Source: Bacteroidales bacterium UBA3844
GTDB lineage: Bacteria; Bacteroidota; Bacteroidia; Bacteroidales; Paludibacteraceae
Direction: 5' to 3'
Length of the DNA: 20,291 nt
NCBI GenBank assembly: GCA_002392915.1
Contig: DGHQ01000026.1
Coordinates: 8,812-29,102, forward strand
The notes under the pieces are model-generated. The model was given only the letters and a program-made list of their open reading frames with translations, ran no database searches and had not been told where the DNA came from. Positions within the stretch are counted from its first letter, which is position 1, and each line of letters starts with the position of its first letter. The position numbers and the translations under genes are program-made. This document shows positions 6,320 to 13,532 of this stretch, one piece after another.

Positions 6320-6376
6320 CGAATTAAGATGTCACTACAAATAAAAAGACATCGGCTAAACAAAAAAACGGGGTTG

Positions 6377-7741
6377 ATGAGCAACATAATTGACAAATAC
6401 AACGTGTCGGTGCCTCGATATACGAGTTATCCACCAGCAAACTATTTTCACGAATTAGAAGCTTCTGACTACTTAGAGGCGGTTGTCCGTTCAAACGAGG
6501 AGGGCACAAAGAAGCTCTCATTCTATCTGCACATGCCCTTCTGCAAACGCCTATGCCACTACTGTGGTTGCAACTCCTACATCATGCCGTCATCAGGCGA
6601 CACTGTTGCAAAATACATCGACGCGATACATAAGGAGATAGACATTGAGACTACCCATATCGACAAGTCACGCCCTATCAGTCAGATTCATTTCGGCGGT
6701 GGCAGCCCAACAGCTATGCCTTCTTCCGTCTTGAAAGAGATAAACGAGCATCTTCTGTCTCTTTTCCCAACTATCGACAAGCCAGAAATCGCAATTGAAT
6801 GTCACCCTGGCTATCTCACAGAGGAAGACTGGATTAATCTCACCAACAGCCACTTCAACCGTTTTTCTATTGGCATCCAGGATCTTGATGAGAAAGTTCT
6901 GAAAACAGTTGGCAGAACTCCGTCGAATCTGCCATTAGAAACCATTATCGGCATTCTCCGCAATGCAGGAGCGACGATCAACATGGATTTCCTTTTCGGA
7001 TTGCCATACCAGACTCCTGAATCATTCGCAAAAAATATTGAGCGTGCAATCGCTCTGCATCCCGACCGTCTTGTCACATTCAGCTACGGACACGTGCCTT
7101 GGGTTTTCAAGCGTCAGCAGATTCTCGAGAAACACGGTTTGCCACAGCCTGAAATAAAACAACAGATGTACGACAATGCGGCCTCACTATTGCATGAAGC
7201 CGGATACAAGTCGATCGGACTCGACCATTTTGTATTGCCAGAGGATGAGCTATACAAGGCACTCGAACAGGGATTACTACACCGTAATTTCCAAGGCTAC
7301 TGCACACGCCGCACAACAGGACAGGTGTACGCTTTCGGAGCGACCGGAATCAGCCAGCTCGACTCCACATACGCGCAAAACACAAAAGACATTGAAGAGT
7401 ATGTCGACATCACAATGTCTGGAAACATCTCCGTCAAAAAAGGATACAAACTTTCTCCTAAAGAACGAATTGCCAAAGAGGTGATCGAACGTCTGATGTG
7501 CAACTACCGGATCAATTGGCATGAGATCACAGACACTCTCGCCATCACAACTGATGATTTGAAAACAGCTCTGCATTACGATGAAAGCCAATTGAAAGAG
7601 ATGGAAGCCGACGGCATTGTCGAGCTGACTTCTGATGGAATCGCAATGACCCCAGATGGACATCCATTCGTTAGAAATGTCGCTGCGGCACTCGACCCAC
7701 TGATGCAAAACACAGATAAGAAATTTTCAAAACCCATATAA
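6377..7741 (+). CDS. hemN: Oxygen-independent coproporphyrinogen III oxidase (radical SAM)
   Basis: 454 residues from ATG 6377, close to the 457 of E. coli HemN. The longer frame from 6230 was not used because a promoter box lies inside it and its first 49 residues lack family character. The enzyme decarboxylates coproporphyrinogen III to protoporphyrinogen IX without oxygen. RYTSYPPA (14-21) is the N-terminal HemN signature. C56-x3-C60-x2-C63, with C65, binds the 4Fe-4S cluster, and GGGSPT (107-112) is the SAM-contact motif. Also visible are NMDFLFGLPYQT, FSYGHVPW and a C-terminal HemN domain. It is followed after 16 bp by hemG, so the two form an operon. No earlier haem-pathway genes lie nearby, which fits precursor-scavenging Bacteroidales. 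Confidence 0.95.
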   Translation: MSNIIDKYNVSVPRYTSYPPANYFHELEASDYLEAVVRSNEEGTKKLSFYLHMPFCKRLCHYCGCNSYIMPSSGDTVAKYIDAIHKEIDIETTHIDKSRPISQIHFGGGSPTAMPSSVLKEINEHLLSLFPTIDKPEIAIECHPGYLTEEDWINLTNSHFNRFSIGIQDLDEKVLKTVGRTPSNLPLETIIGILRNAGATINMDFLFGLPYQTPESFAKNIERAIALHPDRLVTFSYGHVPWVFKRQQILEKHGLPQPEIKQQMYDNAASLLHEAGYKSIGLDHFVLPEDELYKALEQGLLHRNFQGYCTRRTTGQVYAFGATGISQLDSTYAQNTKDIEEYVDITMSGNISVKKGYKLSPKERIAKEVIERLMCNYRINWHEITDTLAITTDDLKTALHYDESQLKEMEADGIVELTSDGIAMTPDGHPFVRNVAAALDPLMQNTDKKFSKPI

Positions 7742-7757
7742 TTATAAGACCATAGCA

Positions 7758-9122
7758 ATGAGCAATATAGTAGTCATAGGTGCAGGAATAACAGGCTTGA
7801 CATGCGCATATCAAATCAAAAGACGTGGAGGTGATGTCACTGTGCTTGAATGCAAAGACCGTATAGGAGGGCAAATCCAATCACAACACATCGGAGACTT
7901 CATCTTTGAATCCGGTCCTAACACAGGTGTGGTGAAGCATCCTGAAGTGGCGGAATTGTTTGAGCAGCTAGGAGACGCTTGTGAACTGGAGACTGCTCTC
8001 GAGTCAAGCAAACGTCGACTCATCTGGAAAGGCGACCGTTTCCACGCATTGCCGTCAAGCCTTGGAAGCGCGCTGAAGACTCCATTGTTCACATGGCATG
8101 ACAAATTCCGCATTCTAGGTGAACCATGGCGTAAGAAAGGCAATGATCCGTATGAATCAATAGGTTCATTGGCGGAACGTCGTTTGGGCAAATCATATGT
8201 CGAGTATGCCGTCGACCCATTTTTATCCGGTGTCTACGCAGGTGACCCATACAAACTGCCTGCTCGTCTAGCCCTTCCAAAACTATATAATCTTGAGCAA
8301 GACTACGGTTCTTTCATCAGAGGAGCCATTGCCAAGGCAAAACTACCTAAGACAGAACGCGACCGTAAAGCCACGAAAAAAGTGTTCTCAGCCCGTGGTG
8401 GATTTACAAATCTTGTCAACGCTCTTGCTGACGCTATCGGCCACGAGCATCTGATCACCAGTGCTTTAGATATCAAAATAATGCCAGAAGGCGACGGTTG
8501 GAAAATCACATACAACAAAAATGGCGAGCAACAGCAGATCAATGCCGACAAAGTTGTCACCACTTGTGGAGCATATTCTCTTCCAGATTTGTTGCCATTC
8601 GTAGATAAGGCGACGATGGATGATCTAAGCAACCTCTTTTACGCCCCCGTCGTACAGGTCGGAGTCGGAATCAAAGACTGCGGCGACAACCAATGGCTCG
8701 CTTTCGGAGGATTGGTGCCTTCAAAAGAGAAAAAACAGATGCTCGGAATCCTTTTTCCATCAGCATGTTTCGAAGGTCGTTGTCCTAAACAAGGTGCCGC
8801 AATGGCGTATTTCATTGGAGGAAGACGTCATCCAGAGATGCTAAACAAGACAGATGAGGAATTAGTCGACCTGGTGAACGAGTCTCTCAGCGAAATGCTC
8901 AAATACGACAAAAACAAAAAGGCAGATGAAATAAGAGTCTTCCGCCATGAACGCGCCATACCACAGTATGAGGCTTCGTCCGACGCCCGACTTGCCGCTG
9001 TGGAAAAAATACAAAAGCAATATCCTACCCTTCGCATTGCCGGCAATCTTCGTGATGGAATCGGTATTGGCGACCGTATCAAACAGGGATTCGATGAAGC
9101 TAAAATTTTGTGTGAAGACTAA
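7758..9122 (+). CDS. hemG: Protoporphyrinogen oxidase, FAD-dependent (HemY/PPOX type)
   Basis: 454 residues. The N-terminal Rossmann fold is IVVIGAGITGLTCAYQ with the dinucleotide motif G8-A-G-x2-G13 and Glu31 (LECKDRIGGQ) for FAD ribose binding. The family run FIFESGPNTGV follows, and the C-terminus has the second FAD motif, GNLRDGIGIGDRIKQG. It oxidises protoporphyrinogen IX to protoporphyrin IX at the membrane. In Gram-positive bacteria the related enzyme oxidises coproporphyrinogen, but the partner hemN here favours the protoporphyrin route. The gene is named hemG in many databases although the protein is of the HemY/PPOX fold and not the flavodoxin-like HemG. Pairing an oxygen-using fold with oxygen-independent HemN is common in this group. 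Confidence 0.93.
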   Translation: MSNIVVIGAGITGLTCAYQIKRRGGDVTVLECKDRIGGQIQSQHIGDFIFESGPNTGVVKHPEVAELFEQLGDACELETALESSKRRLIWKGDRFHALPSSLGSALKTPLFTWHDKFRILGEPWRKKGNDPYESIGSLAERRLGKSYVEYAVDPFLSGVYAGDPYKLPARLALPKLYNLEQDYGSFIRGAIAKAKLPKTERDRKATKKVFSARGGFTNLVNALADAIGHEHLITSALDIKIMPEGDGWKITYNKNGEQQQINADKVVTTCGAYSLPDLLPFVDKATMDDLSNLFYAPVVQVGVGIKDCGDNQWLAFGGLVPSKEKKQMLGILFPSACFEGRCPKQGAAMAYFIGGRRHPEMLNKTDEELVDLVNESLSEMLKYDKNKKADEIRVFRHERAIPQYEASSDARLAAVEKIQKQYPTLRIAGNLRDGIGIGDRIKQGFDEAKILCED

Positions 9123-9211
9123 GAAGCTGTTAATCTTTAATTAAACAATTTGGCGATAGGATTTGAGGATTGTTAAGGGACCTCGTTTATAGATATATCG
9201 AATATTTAGAC

Positions 9212-9236
9212 ATAGACTTTTTCTATATCTGCATAG
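9212..9236 (+). promoter_or_regulatory. Putative OxyR box upstream of rubredoxin
   Basis: ATAG-N7-CTAT at 9212-9226, six bases, then another ATAG at 9233-9236. The ATAG-N7-CTAT spacing is that of the E. coli OxyR half-operator (ATAGnTnnnAnCTAT). The first ATAG begins 58 bp before the -7 box at 9270, exactly as at the thioredoxin promoter. Confidence 0.6.
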
Positions 9237-9269
9237 ATAGAATCATTCGTTGGGCAACAATAAAAAACA

Positions 9270-9277
9270 TACATTTG
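9270..9277 (+). promoter_or_regulatory. Predicted -7 element for rubredoxin
   Basis: TACATTTG (TAnnTTTG), continued by CATCAGA in both this promoter and the thioredoxin one. A TTG at 9250-9252 is a plausible -33. The start codon is 53 bp downstream. The 9123-9211 stretch before the OxyR box shows no clear terminator for hemG. Confidence 0.7.
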
Positions 9278-9322
9278 CATCAGAAATAACAATATCGAGT
9301 ATCAACAATTAAATTTACAATT

Positions 9323-9487
9323 ATGGCTAAATATGTTTGCGACGTATGCGGATGGGAGTATGATCCAGAAGCTGGGGTTCCTGAAGCGGGAATCGAGCCA
9401 GGCACTCCATGGGAAAATGTTCCGGAAGACTTTGAATGTCCTCTATGCTCTGTAGGGAAAGATCAATTTTCTGAAGTTAAAGATTAA
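9323..9487 (+). CDS. Rubredoxin
   Basis: 54 residues, short enough to be missed by ordinary ORF cut-offs. The two iron-binding knuckles are C6-D-V-C9-G and C39-P-L-C42, with the usual Y13DPEAG, the GTPWENVPEDFECP core, and typical rubredoxin length. It is a one-iron electron carrier of the cytosol. In anaerobes it feeds electrons to rubrerythrin and other peroxide or superoxide reductases, and a rubrerythrin gene lies 0.7 kb downstream. It has its own promoter and terminator. The promoter is nearly a duplicate of the thioredoxin promoter and holds an OxyR-like box, so induction by peroxide is likely. Confidence 0.96.
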   Translation: MAKYVCDVCGWEYDPEAGVPEAGIEPGTPWENVPEDFECPLCSVGKDQFSEVKD

Positions 9488-9490
9488 ACT

Positions 9491-9530
9491 AATGTCTCAT
9501 TCCTTGACTATAGGAATCGAGACATTTTTT
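9491..9530 (+). terminator. Terminator after rubredoxin
   Basis: AATGTCTCATTCCT pairs with AGGAATCGAGACATT (one bulged G), with a 7-base loop and a following run of six Ts counting from the stem end. It is a clean intrinsic terminator beginning three bases after the stop. Confidence 0.88.
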
Positions 9531-9560
9531 ATAGACAGCATCTAAGCGATCCCTCTATCA

Positions 9561-9585
9561 ATAGATATCATCTATTTATTCATAG
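9561..9585 (+). promoter_or_regulatory. Putative OxyR box upstream of thioredoxin
   Basis: ATAGATATCATCTAT (9561-9575) matches the OxyR half-operator ATAGnTnnnAnCTAT at every defined base. After six bases a third ATAG follows (9582-9585), the same layout as at 9212. The box begins 58 bp before the -7 element. Confidence 0.7.
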
Positions 9586-9618
9586 AAGAAATTGTTCGTT
9601 CATCTATAAATAAAAACA

Positions 9619-9626
9619 TACATTTG
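9619..9626 (+). promoter_or_regulatory. Predicted -7 element for thioredoxin
   Basis: TACATTTG followed by CATCAGA, as at the rubredoxin promoter. The start codon is 49 bp downstream, preceded by TTACAATT in both genes. Confidence 0.7.
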
Positions 9627-9667
9627 CATCAGATAAAACGAAAGTTGAACATTAAAAACTTACAATT

Positions 9668-9964
9668 ATGGAAAACTTCAACGACATTATCAAAGGAGAA
9701 AAGCTTACATTGGTGGATTTCTTCGCTACATGGTGTGGACCTTGCAAGATGATGCACCCTGTGCTTGAGCAACTGAAAAAAGATCTTGGCGACAGCATCC
9801 GCATCATCAAGTTGGATGTAGACGAGAATGAGGATTTCTCAATGCAGTATAACATACAGTCGGTGCCAACACTGATGATCTTCAAAAAAGGCGAAGTCGT
9901 TTGGCGACAGAGCGGAGCCCAGACTCTGAATGAATTGAAGAGCATAATTGCTCAGCACTCATAA
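9668..9964 (+). CDS. trxA: Thioredoxin
   Basis: 98 residues, slightly shorter than the usual 105-110. The active site is W22-C23-G-P-C26-K in FFATWCGPCKMMHPVLEQL. Other marks are LDVDENEDFSMQYNIQSVPTLMIFKKGE with the cis-proline after V-P-T, and the late glycine region. There is no signal peptide, so it is a cytosolic disulfide reductase. The promoter carries the best OxyR-like box in the window, so it is probably a peroxide-inducible thioredoxin rather than the main housekeeping one. Bacteroides are known to have several oxidative-stress-linked thioredoxins. The gene symbol is generic. Confidence 0.95.
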   Translation: MENFNDIIKGEKLTLVDFFATWCGPCKMMHPVLEQLKKDLGDSIRIIKLDVDENEDFSMQYNIQSVPTLMIFKKGEVVWRQSGAQTLNELKSIIAQHS

Positions 9965-9997
9965 AATAGGTTCTGACATTCTCATCTTGAATTTAGA

Positions 9998-10039
9998 CAG
10001 ACGGAGTTGGGACAAATTGGCAACAAGTTTCTCCGTCTG
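9998..10039 (+). terminator. Possible terminator or hairpin after thioredoxin
   Basis: CAGACGGAG / CTCCGTCTG, a perfect 9-bp stem with a 24-base loop, 34 bp after the stop. It lacks a T run, so termination is uncertain. Confidence 0.5.
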
Positions 10040-10151
10040 CATATTTCAAGACGTTCACGTTTAGAAAAGGCCCAATAATTCAACAAACTAGTTTCTTAAA
10101 CTCATTTGGATATTTGAATTACTTTATTATAAACACTTAAAAAGCAAAACT

Positions 10152-10697
10152 ATGGCAAAAAGCAAGTATTCTGGAACTCAGACAGAAAAGAATCTTCAAG
10201 CAGCGTTCGCTGGCGAGTCGCAGGCACGCAACAAGTACACTTATTACGCATCTCGCGCAAAGAAAGACGGTTTCGAACAGATCGCAGCCATCTTCCAGCA
10301 GACTGCTGACAACGAGAAAGAACACGCAAAACTATGGTTCAAGGAGCTTCACGACGGCATGCCTTCAACTCCAGAGAACCTTCTTGACGCAGCAGAAGGA
10401 GAGAACTATGAGTGGACAGACATGTATGAGAACTTCGCCAAAACAGCAGAAGAAGAAGGGTTCAAGGAACTTGCTGCCAAGTTTCGTCTTGTAGCCGCAA
10501 TCGAAAAGCGTCATGAGGAGCGTTACCGTGCTCTTTTGAAGAACATCGAAATGGCTCAGGTGTTTGAGAAATCAGAAGTCAAAGTATGGGAATGCCGCAA
10601 CTGTGGACATATCGTAGTCGGCACAAAGGCTCCTGAGCTATGCCCTACTTGCGCTCACCCGCAATCGTACTTTGAAGTACACGTCGACAACTTTTAA
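10152..10697 (+). CDS. rbr: Rubrerythrin
   Basis: 181 residues. The N-terminal ferritin-like four-helix domain has the diiron ligands E22 (AFAGESQARNKY), E55 and H58 (DNEKEH) and the second E..H pair near E118/H121 (AIEKRHEER). The C-terminal rubredoxin-like domain has C148-R-N-C151-G and C164-P-T-C167. It is a cytosolic NAD(P)H-linked peroxide reductase that takes electrons through rubredoxin, and rubredoxin is encoded two genes upstream. A weak -7-like GATATTTG lies at 10109-10116. I found no OxyR-like box before this gene, unlike the two before it. The oxyR gene follows after 62 bp. Confidence 0.97.
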   Translation: MAKSKYSGTQTEKNLQAAFAGESQARNKYTYYASRAKKDGFEQIAAIFQQTADNEKEHAKLWFKELHDGMPSTPENLLDAAEGENYEWTDMYENFAKTAEEEGFKELAAKFRLVAAIEKRHEERYRALLKNIEMAQVFEKSEVKVWECRNCGHIVVGTKAPELCPTCAHPQSYFEVHVDNF

Positions 10698-10704
10698 ACA
10701 TTTT

Positions 10705-10737
10705 TTCTCCCCCTATACCATGGGGGAGAAGAATTTT
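10705..10737 (+). terminator. Terminator after rubrerythrin
   Basis: TTCTCCCCC / GGGGGAGAA with an 8-base loop, followed by GAATTTTT. It separates rbr from oxyR, and only about 22 bases remain before the oxyR start. The oxyR transcript may therefore depend on read-through or on a promoter inside this region; none is visible. Confidence 0.8.
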
Positions 10738-10759
10738 TCCAAGAGTACAAAATTAGCTT

Positions 10760-11686
10760 ATGAATTTACAGCAACTTAGATATATAATAGCCGTCAATAG
10801 GTTCCGTAATTTTGCGAAAGCTGCAGATGCCTGCAATGTGACCCAGCCTACATTGAGTGCGATGATTGTGAAACTTGAAGAGGAGCTAGATCTCCGCATA
10901 TTTGAACGCACCAACAAGTCGGTCACTCCAACCAATGCCGGACTGAAAATCATACGTCAAGCTGAAAGTGTATTGATGGAAGTAGACAGGATAAGTGAGA
11001 TTCTGTCGGAAGACAAAGGTCTGATAGGTGGAAGGCTCAACCTTTCCGTCGGCCCTACCGTCGCCCCTTACATTCTTCCAAAATTCATCATGCACTACAG
11101 AAAACTATACCCAACAGTCGACCTCTCCATCGAAGAGCTCAAAGTAGAATTCATGCTTGACGCTTTGCTGCGCGGCGAGATCGACGCTGGTATCGCCATC
11201 AGCGAAAATCTGCGACAAGGCATTCTTGAAATTCCGCTTTACACCGAAAAGTTCTACGTATATCTTGCTGAAAGTTGCTGGCGAAAACTGCCCGTTTTCA
11301 ACCCCGAAACCCTTGAGCACGAAAGTATGTGGATCATGAAAGAGGCGCAATGTCTCAGAGACAGTGCCTTCTCCTTCTGCAAAGCACATGCTAAAGGACA
11401 TCGCATCTACGAGGCTGGAAGCATAGAGACACTCATACGCATTGTAGACGAGAATGGAGGCTATACCATCATCCCTGAAATGCATCTTCCTTTTTTGACA
11501 GAGAAGCAGCGACAGAATGTCAGGAAGATAGAAGGAGACCACTTGTCTCAGCGTCGTGTGTCGCTCTACATCAAAGAAGACTATATACGTCAACGTATGC
11601 TCAACACCATCGTCGACACGCTAAAATCATATATGCCAGACGGTATGCTTTCTGAAGGCATCGTAAAATATGGCATCAAACTGTAA
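10760..11686 (+). CDS. oxyR: LysR family peroxide sensor OxyR
   Basis: 308 residues. Residues 1-60 are the LysR helix-turn-helix (MNLQQLRYIIAVNRFRNFAKAA, then CNVTQPTLSAMIVKLEEEL), followed by a linker helix and the sensor domain. Cysteines C198 and C207 stand in CLRDSAFSFC, the same C-x8-C and flanking residues as the redox pair C199/C208 of E. coli OxyR. This identifies it as OxyR rather than a general LysR protein. On peroxide oxidation it forms a disulfide and activates its targets. It stands directly after rubrerythrin and near rubredoxin and thioredoxin, two of which have OxyR-like boxes. No obvious box lies in front of oxyR itself. Confidence 0.94.
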   Translation: MNLQQLRYIIAVNRFRNFAKAADACNVTQPTLSAMIVKLEEELDLRIFERTNKSVTPTNAGLKIIRQAESVLMEVDRISEILSEDKGLIGGRLNLSVGPTVAPYILPKFIMHYRKLYPTVDLSIEELKVEFMLDALLRGEIDAGIAISENLRQGILEIPLYTEKFYVYLAESCWRKLPVFNPETLEHESMWIMKEAQCLRDSAFSFCKAHAKGHRIYEAGSIETLIRIVDENGGYTIIPEMHLPFLTEKQRQNVRKIEGDHLSQRRVSLYIKEDYIRQRMLNTIVDTLKSYMPDGMLSEGIVKYGIKL

Positions 11687-11728
11687 AAAATTCTCATTAA
11701 ATCCATCGTAAAATAAATTTGAAAATCG

Positions 11729-11764
11729 CAAGGGCCGACTTATATAGTAGGTCCTTGTTTTTTT
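11729..11764 (+). terminator. Terminator after oxyR
   Basis: CAAGGGCC / GGTCCTTG (one G-T pair) with a 13-base loop and a run of seven Ts. Confidence 0.85.
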
Positions 11765-11787
11765 CATTCTACTCTTATCTTCCTACA

Positions 11788-11819
11788 TTTGGCAATATGA
11801 AATATTACCACTATCTTTG
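11788..11819 (+). promoter_or_regulatory. Predicted promoter of the hemolysin III gene
   Basis: TTTG at 11788-11791, 20 bases, then TATCTTTG at 11812-11819. This is the best match in the window to the Bacteroides-type TTTG-N(19-21)-TAnnTTTG promoter. The leader to ATG 12002 is about 175 bases. It contains two copies of TAGGAGAC (11878 and 11941) and a small stem AGTAA-GCT-TTACT (11927-11939). I recognise no riboswitch there. Confidence 0.65.
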
Positions 11820-12001
11820 GCATAAAATCGTTCATAGCACAAAATATTCTTTTTTTAGCGAAAAGAAATCATTGTAATAGGAGACTCTAAAACGAAACAA
11901 GAAGACCTGCTTAATCAGAGAGAGATAGTAAGCTTTACTTTAGGAGACCACCTGTAAAAATAATGAATGATCGATAGTCGAATTTTTTAGTTTTTCCCGT
12001 T

Positions 12002-12664
12002 ATGACAGCTAGATATTCCAAAGGAGAGGAGATAGCAAACACATCAACCCATGCAGTGGGCATCCTGATGGGAGTCGTTATTGGTGTGATTTTTATAGTA
12101 ATGAGTGTAAAAGGAGGTAACGCCTGGGCTGAATGGTCAATTGGGCTTTATCTTTTCGGAATGCTGGGCTCATACATTGCATCGACTCTCTACCATGCTC
12201 TGCCACAAGACAGCCATGCCAAACAAGTGTTGAGGAAATTCGACCACGCAGCCATCTATTGGCATATCGCAGGAAGCTACTCCCCCATCACTCTGCTTGC
12301 AATAATGCAAAAATACCCGGTATGGGGCATTTACATGTTTTGCTTCATCTGGATCGCTGCCATCGTCGGCACCATCTTCAGCTTCGTAAAGTTAAAACAG
12401 CACAGCCATTTTGAGACAGTCTGCTATGTGCTGATGGGGCTGACTGTCGTAGTCGCCTTCGGACCTCTTTGGAAGTCCGCCGGACCAATCGCAACCTATT
12501 GGATTATAGCGGAAGGTGTGATGTACATCACTGGTGCAGTGTTCTATGCTCTCTACAAGAAGCCATACCTGCACACTGTCTTCCACGTCTTCGTCCTTCT
12601 GGGATCCATCTGCCACATAATCGCCGTCAGGGATGTGTTGACGCAGTTTCTGGTCGGGAAATAA
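12002..12664 (+). CDS. Hemolysin III family (PAQR-type) membrane protein
   Basis: 220 residues with seven hydrophobic segments. The start TARYSKGEEIANTSTHAVG is the usual hemolysin III opening. Conserved zinc-site positions of the PAQR/HlyIII fold are visible: S61-TLY-H65, D81 in KFDHAAIYWHIAGSYSPIT, and H191-x3-H195 near the end. The family was named from a Bacillus cereus haemolysin, but its true role in bacteria, perhaps lipid or membrane homeostasis by a zinc hydrolase-like site, is unsettled. It has its own promoter and is followed after 18 bp by a histidine phosphatase, which is probably in the same transcript. Confidence 0.93.
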   Translation: MTARYSKGEEIANTSTHAVGILMGVVIGVIFIVMSVKGGNAWAEWSIGLYLFGMLGSYIASTLYHALPQDSHAKQVLRKFDHAAIYWHIAGSYSPITLLAIMQKYPVWGIYMFCFIWIAAIVGTIFSFVKLKQHSHFETVCYVLMGLTVVVAFGPLWKSAGPIATYWIIAEGVMYITGAVFYALYKKPYLHTVFHVFVLLGSICHIIAVRDVLTQFLVGK

Positions 12665-12682
12665 AATTCTAATCTAAATAAA

Positions 12683-13222
12683 ATGACATTATACATTGTA
12701 CGCCATGGACAGACTAAAGAAAACGTTATTCGTATGCTGCAAGGCCATATGCCTGGAAATTTGACTGAATTGGGAAAAGACCAAATACGCAAGACTGCCG
12801 AGGATCTCGCCAACAGAAACATACGATTTAAATGTATCGTATCAAGCGATTTGAAACGTGCGATGGATTCTGCCAAAATAATCGCAGACAGACTCAATCT
12901 GCCCGTCGTCCCTATGACAATGCTCCGTGAACGCAACTGGGGATCATATACAGGCACACCACTCAGCGAGGCAAGAGACAAATTTTACAAAAACGGCAAA
13001 TGGGATTTTCCTTTGGCGGAACACCCTGCCGAAACCGAAGATCAAATCCTGCAAAGAGCAAAGATGGCAATAGCCAAACTGTCTGAACTATATCCAGATG
13101 ATAACATTATCGTCGTCACTCACGGACAATTTGCAAGAAACATGTTTGCCGCAAACGCTAATTGCTCATATAAAGAGATAGAGTCTTTCGCAAACGCAGA
13201 AGTCAGACTGCTACAGAAATGA
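12683..13222 (+). CDS. Histidine phosphatase family protein (phosphoglycerate-mutase-like)
   Basis: 179 residues. The catalytic R7-H8-G9 lies in LYIVRHGQTKEN. The second arginine is R59 in SSDLKRAMDSA, the acid is E83 in LRERNWGSYTG, and the second histidine is H147 in IVVTHGQFARN. All four core residues of the branch-1 histidine phosphatases are present. The size fits small phosphatases of the CobC/GpmB group and is too short for a glycolytic mutase. The substrate is unknown. There is no signal peptide. It is probably co-transcribed with the hemolysin III gene. Confidence 0.92.
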   Translation: MTLYIVRHGQTKENVIRMLQGHMPGNLTELGKDQIRKTAEDLANRNIRFKCIVSSDLKRAMDSAKIIADRLNLPVVPMTMLRERNWGSYTGTPLSEARDKFYKNGKWDFPLAEHPAETEDQILQRAKMAIAKLSELYPDDNIIVVTHGQFARNMFAANANCSYKEIESFANAEVRLLQK

Positions 13223-13293
13223 CAATGTTTGACTGCGATCATCAAAAAATGTAGTATAATCACTCTCACTACCACTTTCAGAGAGACTTCTTA

Positions 13294-13426
13294 TCTCTTT
13301 TTCTCATAAAAAGGCGTAGCCTATCTCTATGAACCTTGTGTCTCTGTGGTTTTATTTAATTCTATGTGCTCGTCTTCAGGTCGCACTTTAGCAGTGGGGG
13401 AAGGACATTCCGCCTTTGGAATCCTC
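13294..13426 (+). repeat. Dispersed non-coding repeat, copy B
   Basis: About 133 bp, the counterpart of copy A at 342-466, in the same orientation and block order and ending at the same GGAATCCTC. It fills most of the 13223-13532 gap. The GGCG/CGCC hairpin of copy A is decayed here (AAGGACATTCCGCC). No gene or terminator was seen in the remainder of the gap. Confidence 0.7.
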
Positions 13427-13496
13427 TTTAATGCAGAATGATCTTCTATAACAAAATATTTTAATTAAACGTAAACAGCTTCTTGATCAAAAAAAG

Positions 13497-13504
13497 TAAT
13501 TTTG
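13497..13504 (+). promoter_or_regulatory. nadE: Predicted -7 element for nadE
   Basis: TAATTTTG matches TAnnTTTG, 36 bp before ATG 13533. The same octamer is used before hemN and prfA. No well-spaced -33 was seen. Confidence 0.6.
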
Positions 13505-13532
13505 CAGAAACTGAAATATACATATAATCATT

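Noticed and set aside
6328..6353. GATGTC / GACATC stem in the hemN leader as a riboswitch or operator
   Set aside because: A 6-bp stem with a 14-base loop is expected by chance, and no further conserved structure is visible.
6230..6376. Longer N-terminus for HemN beginning at 6230
   Set aside because: The extra 49 residues lack HemN character, a -7 promoter box lies inside them, and the start at 6377 gives the normal family length.
10109..10116. OxyR-like control of rubrerythrin
   Set aside because: Only a weak -7 box was found; no ATAG-N7-CTAT motif is present between 9965 and 10151.
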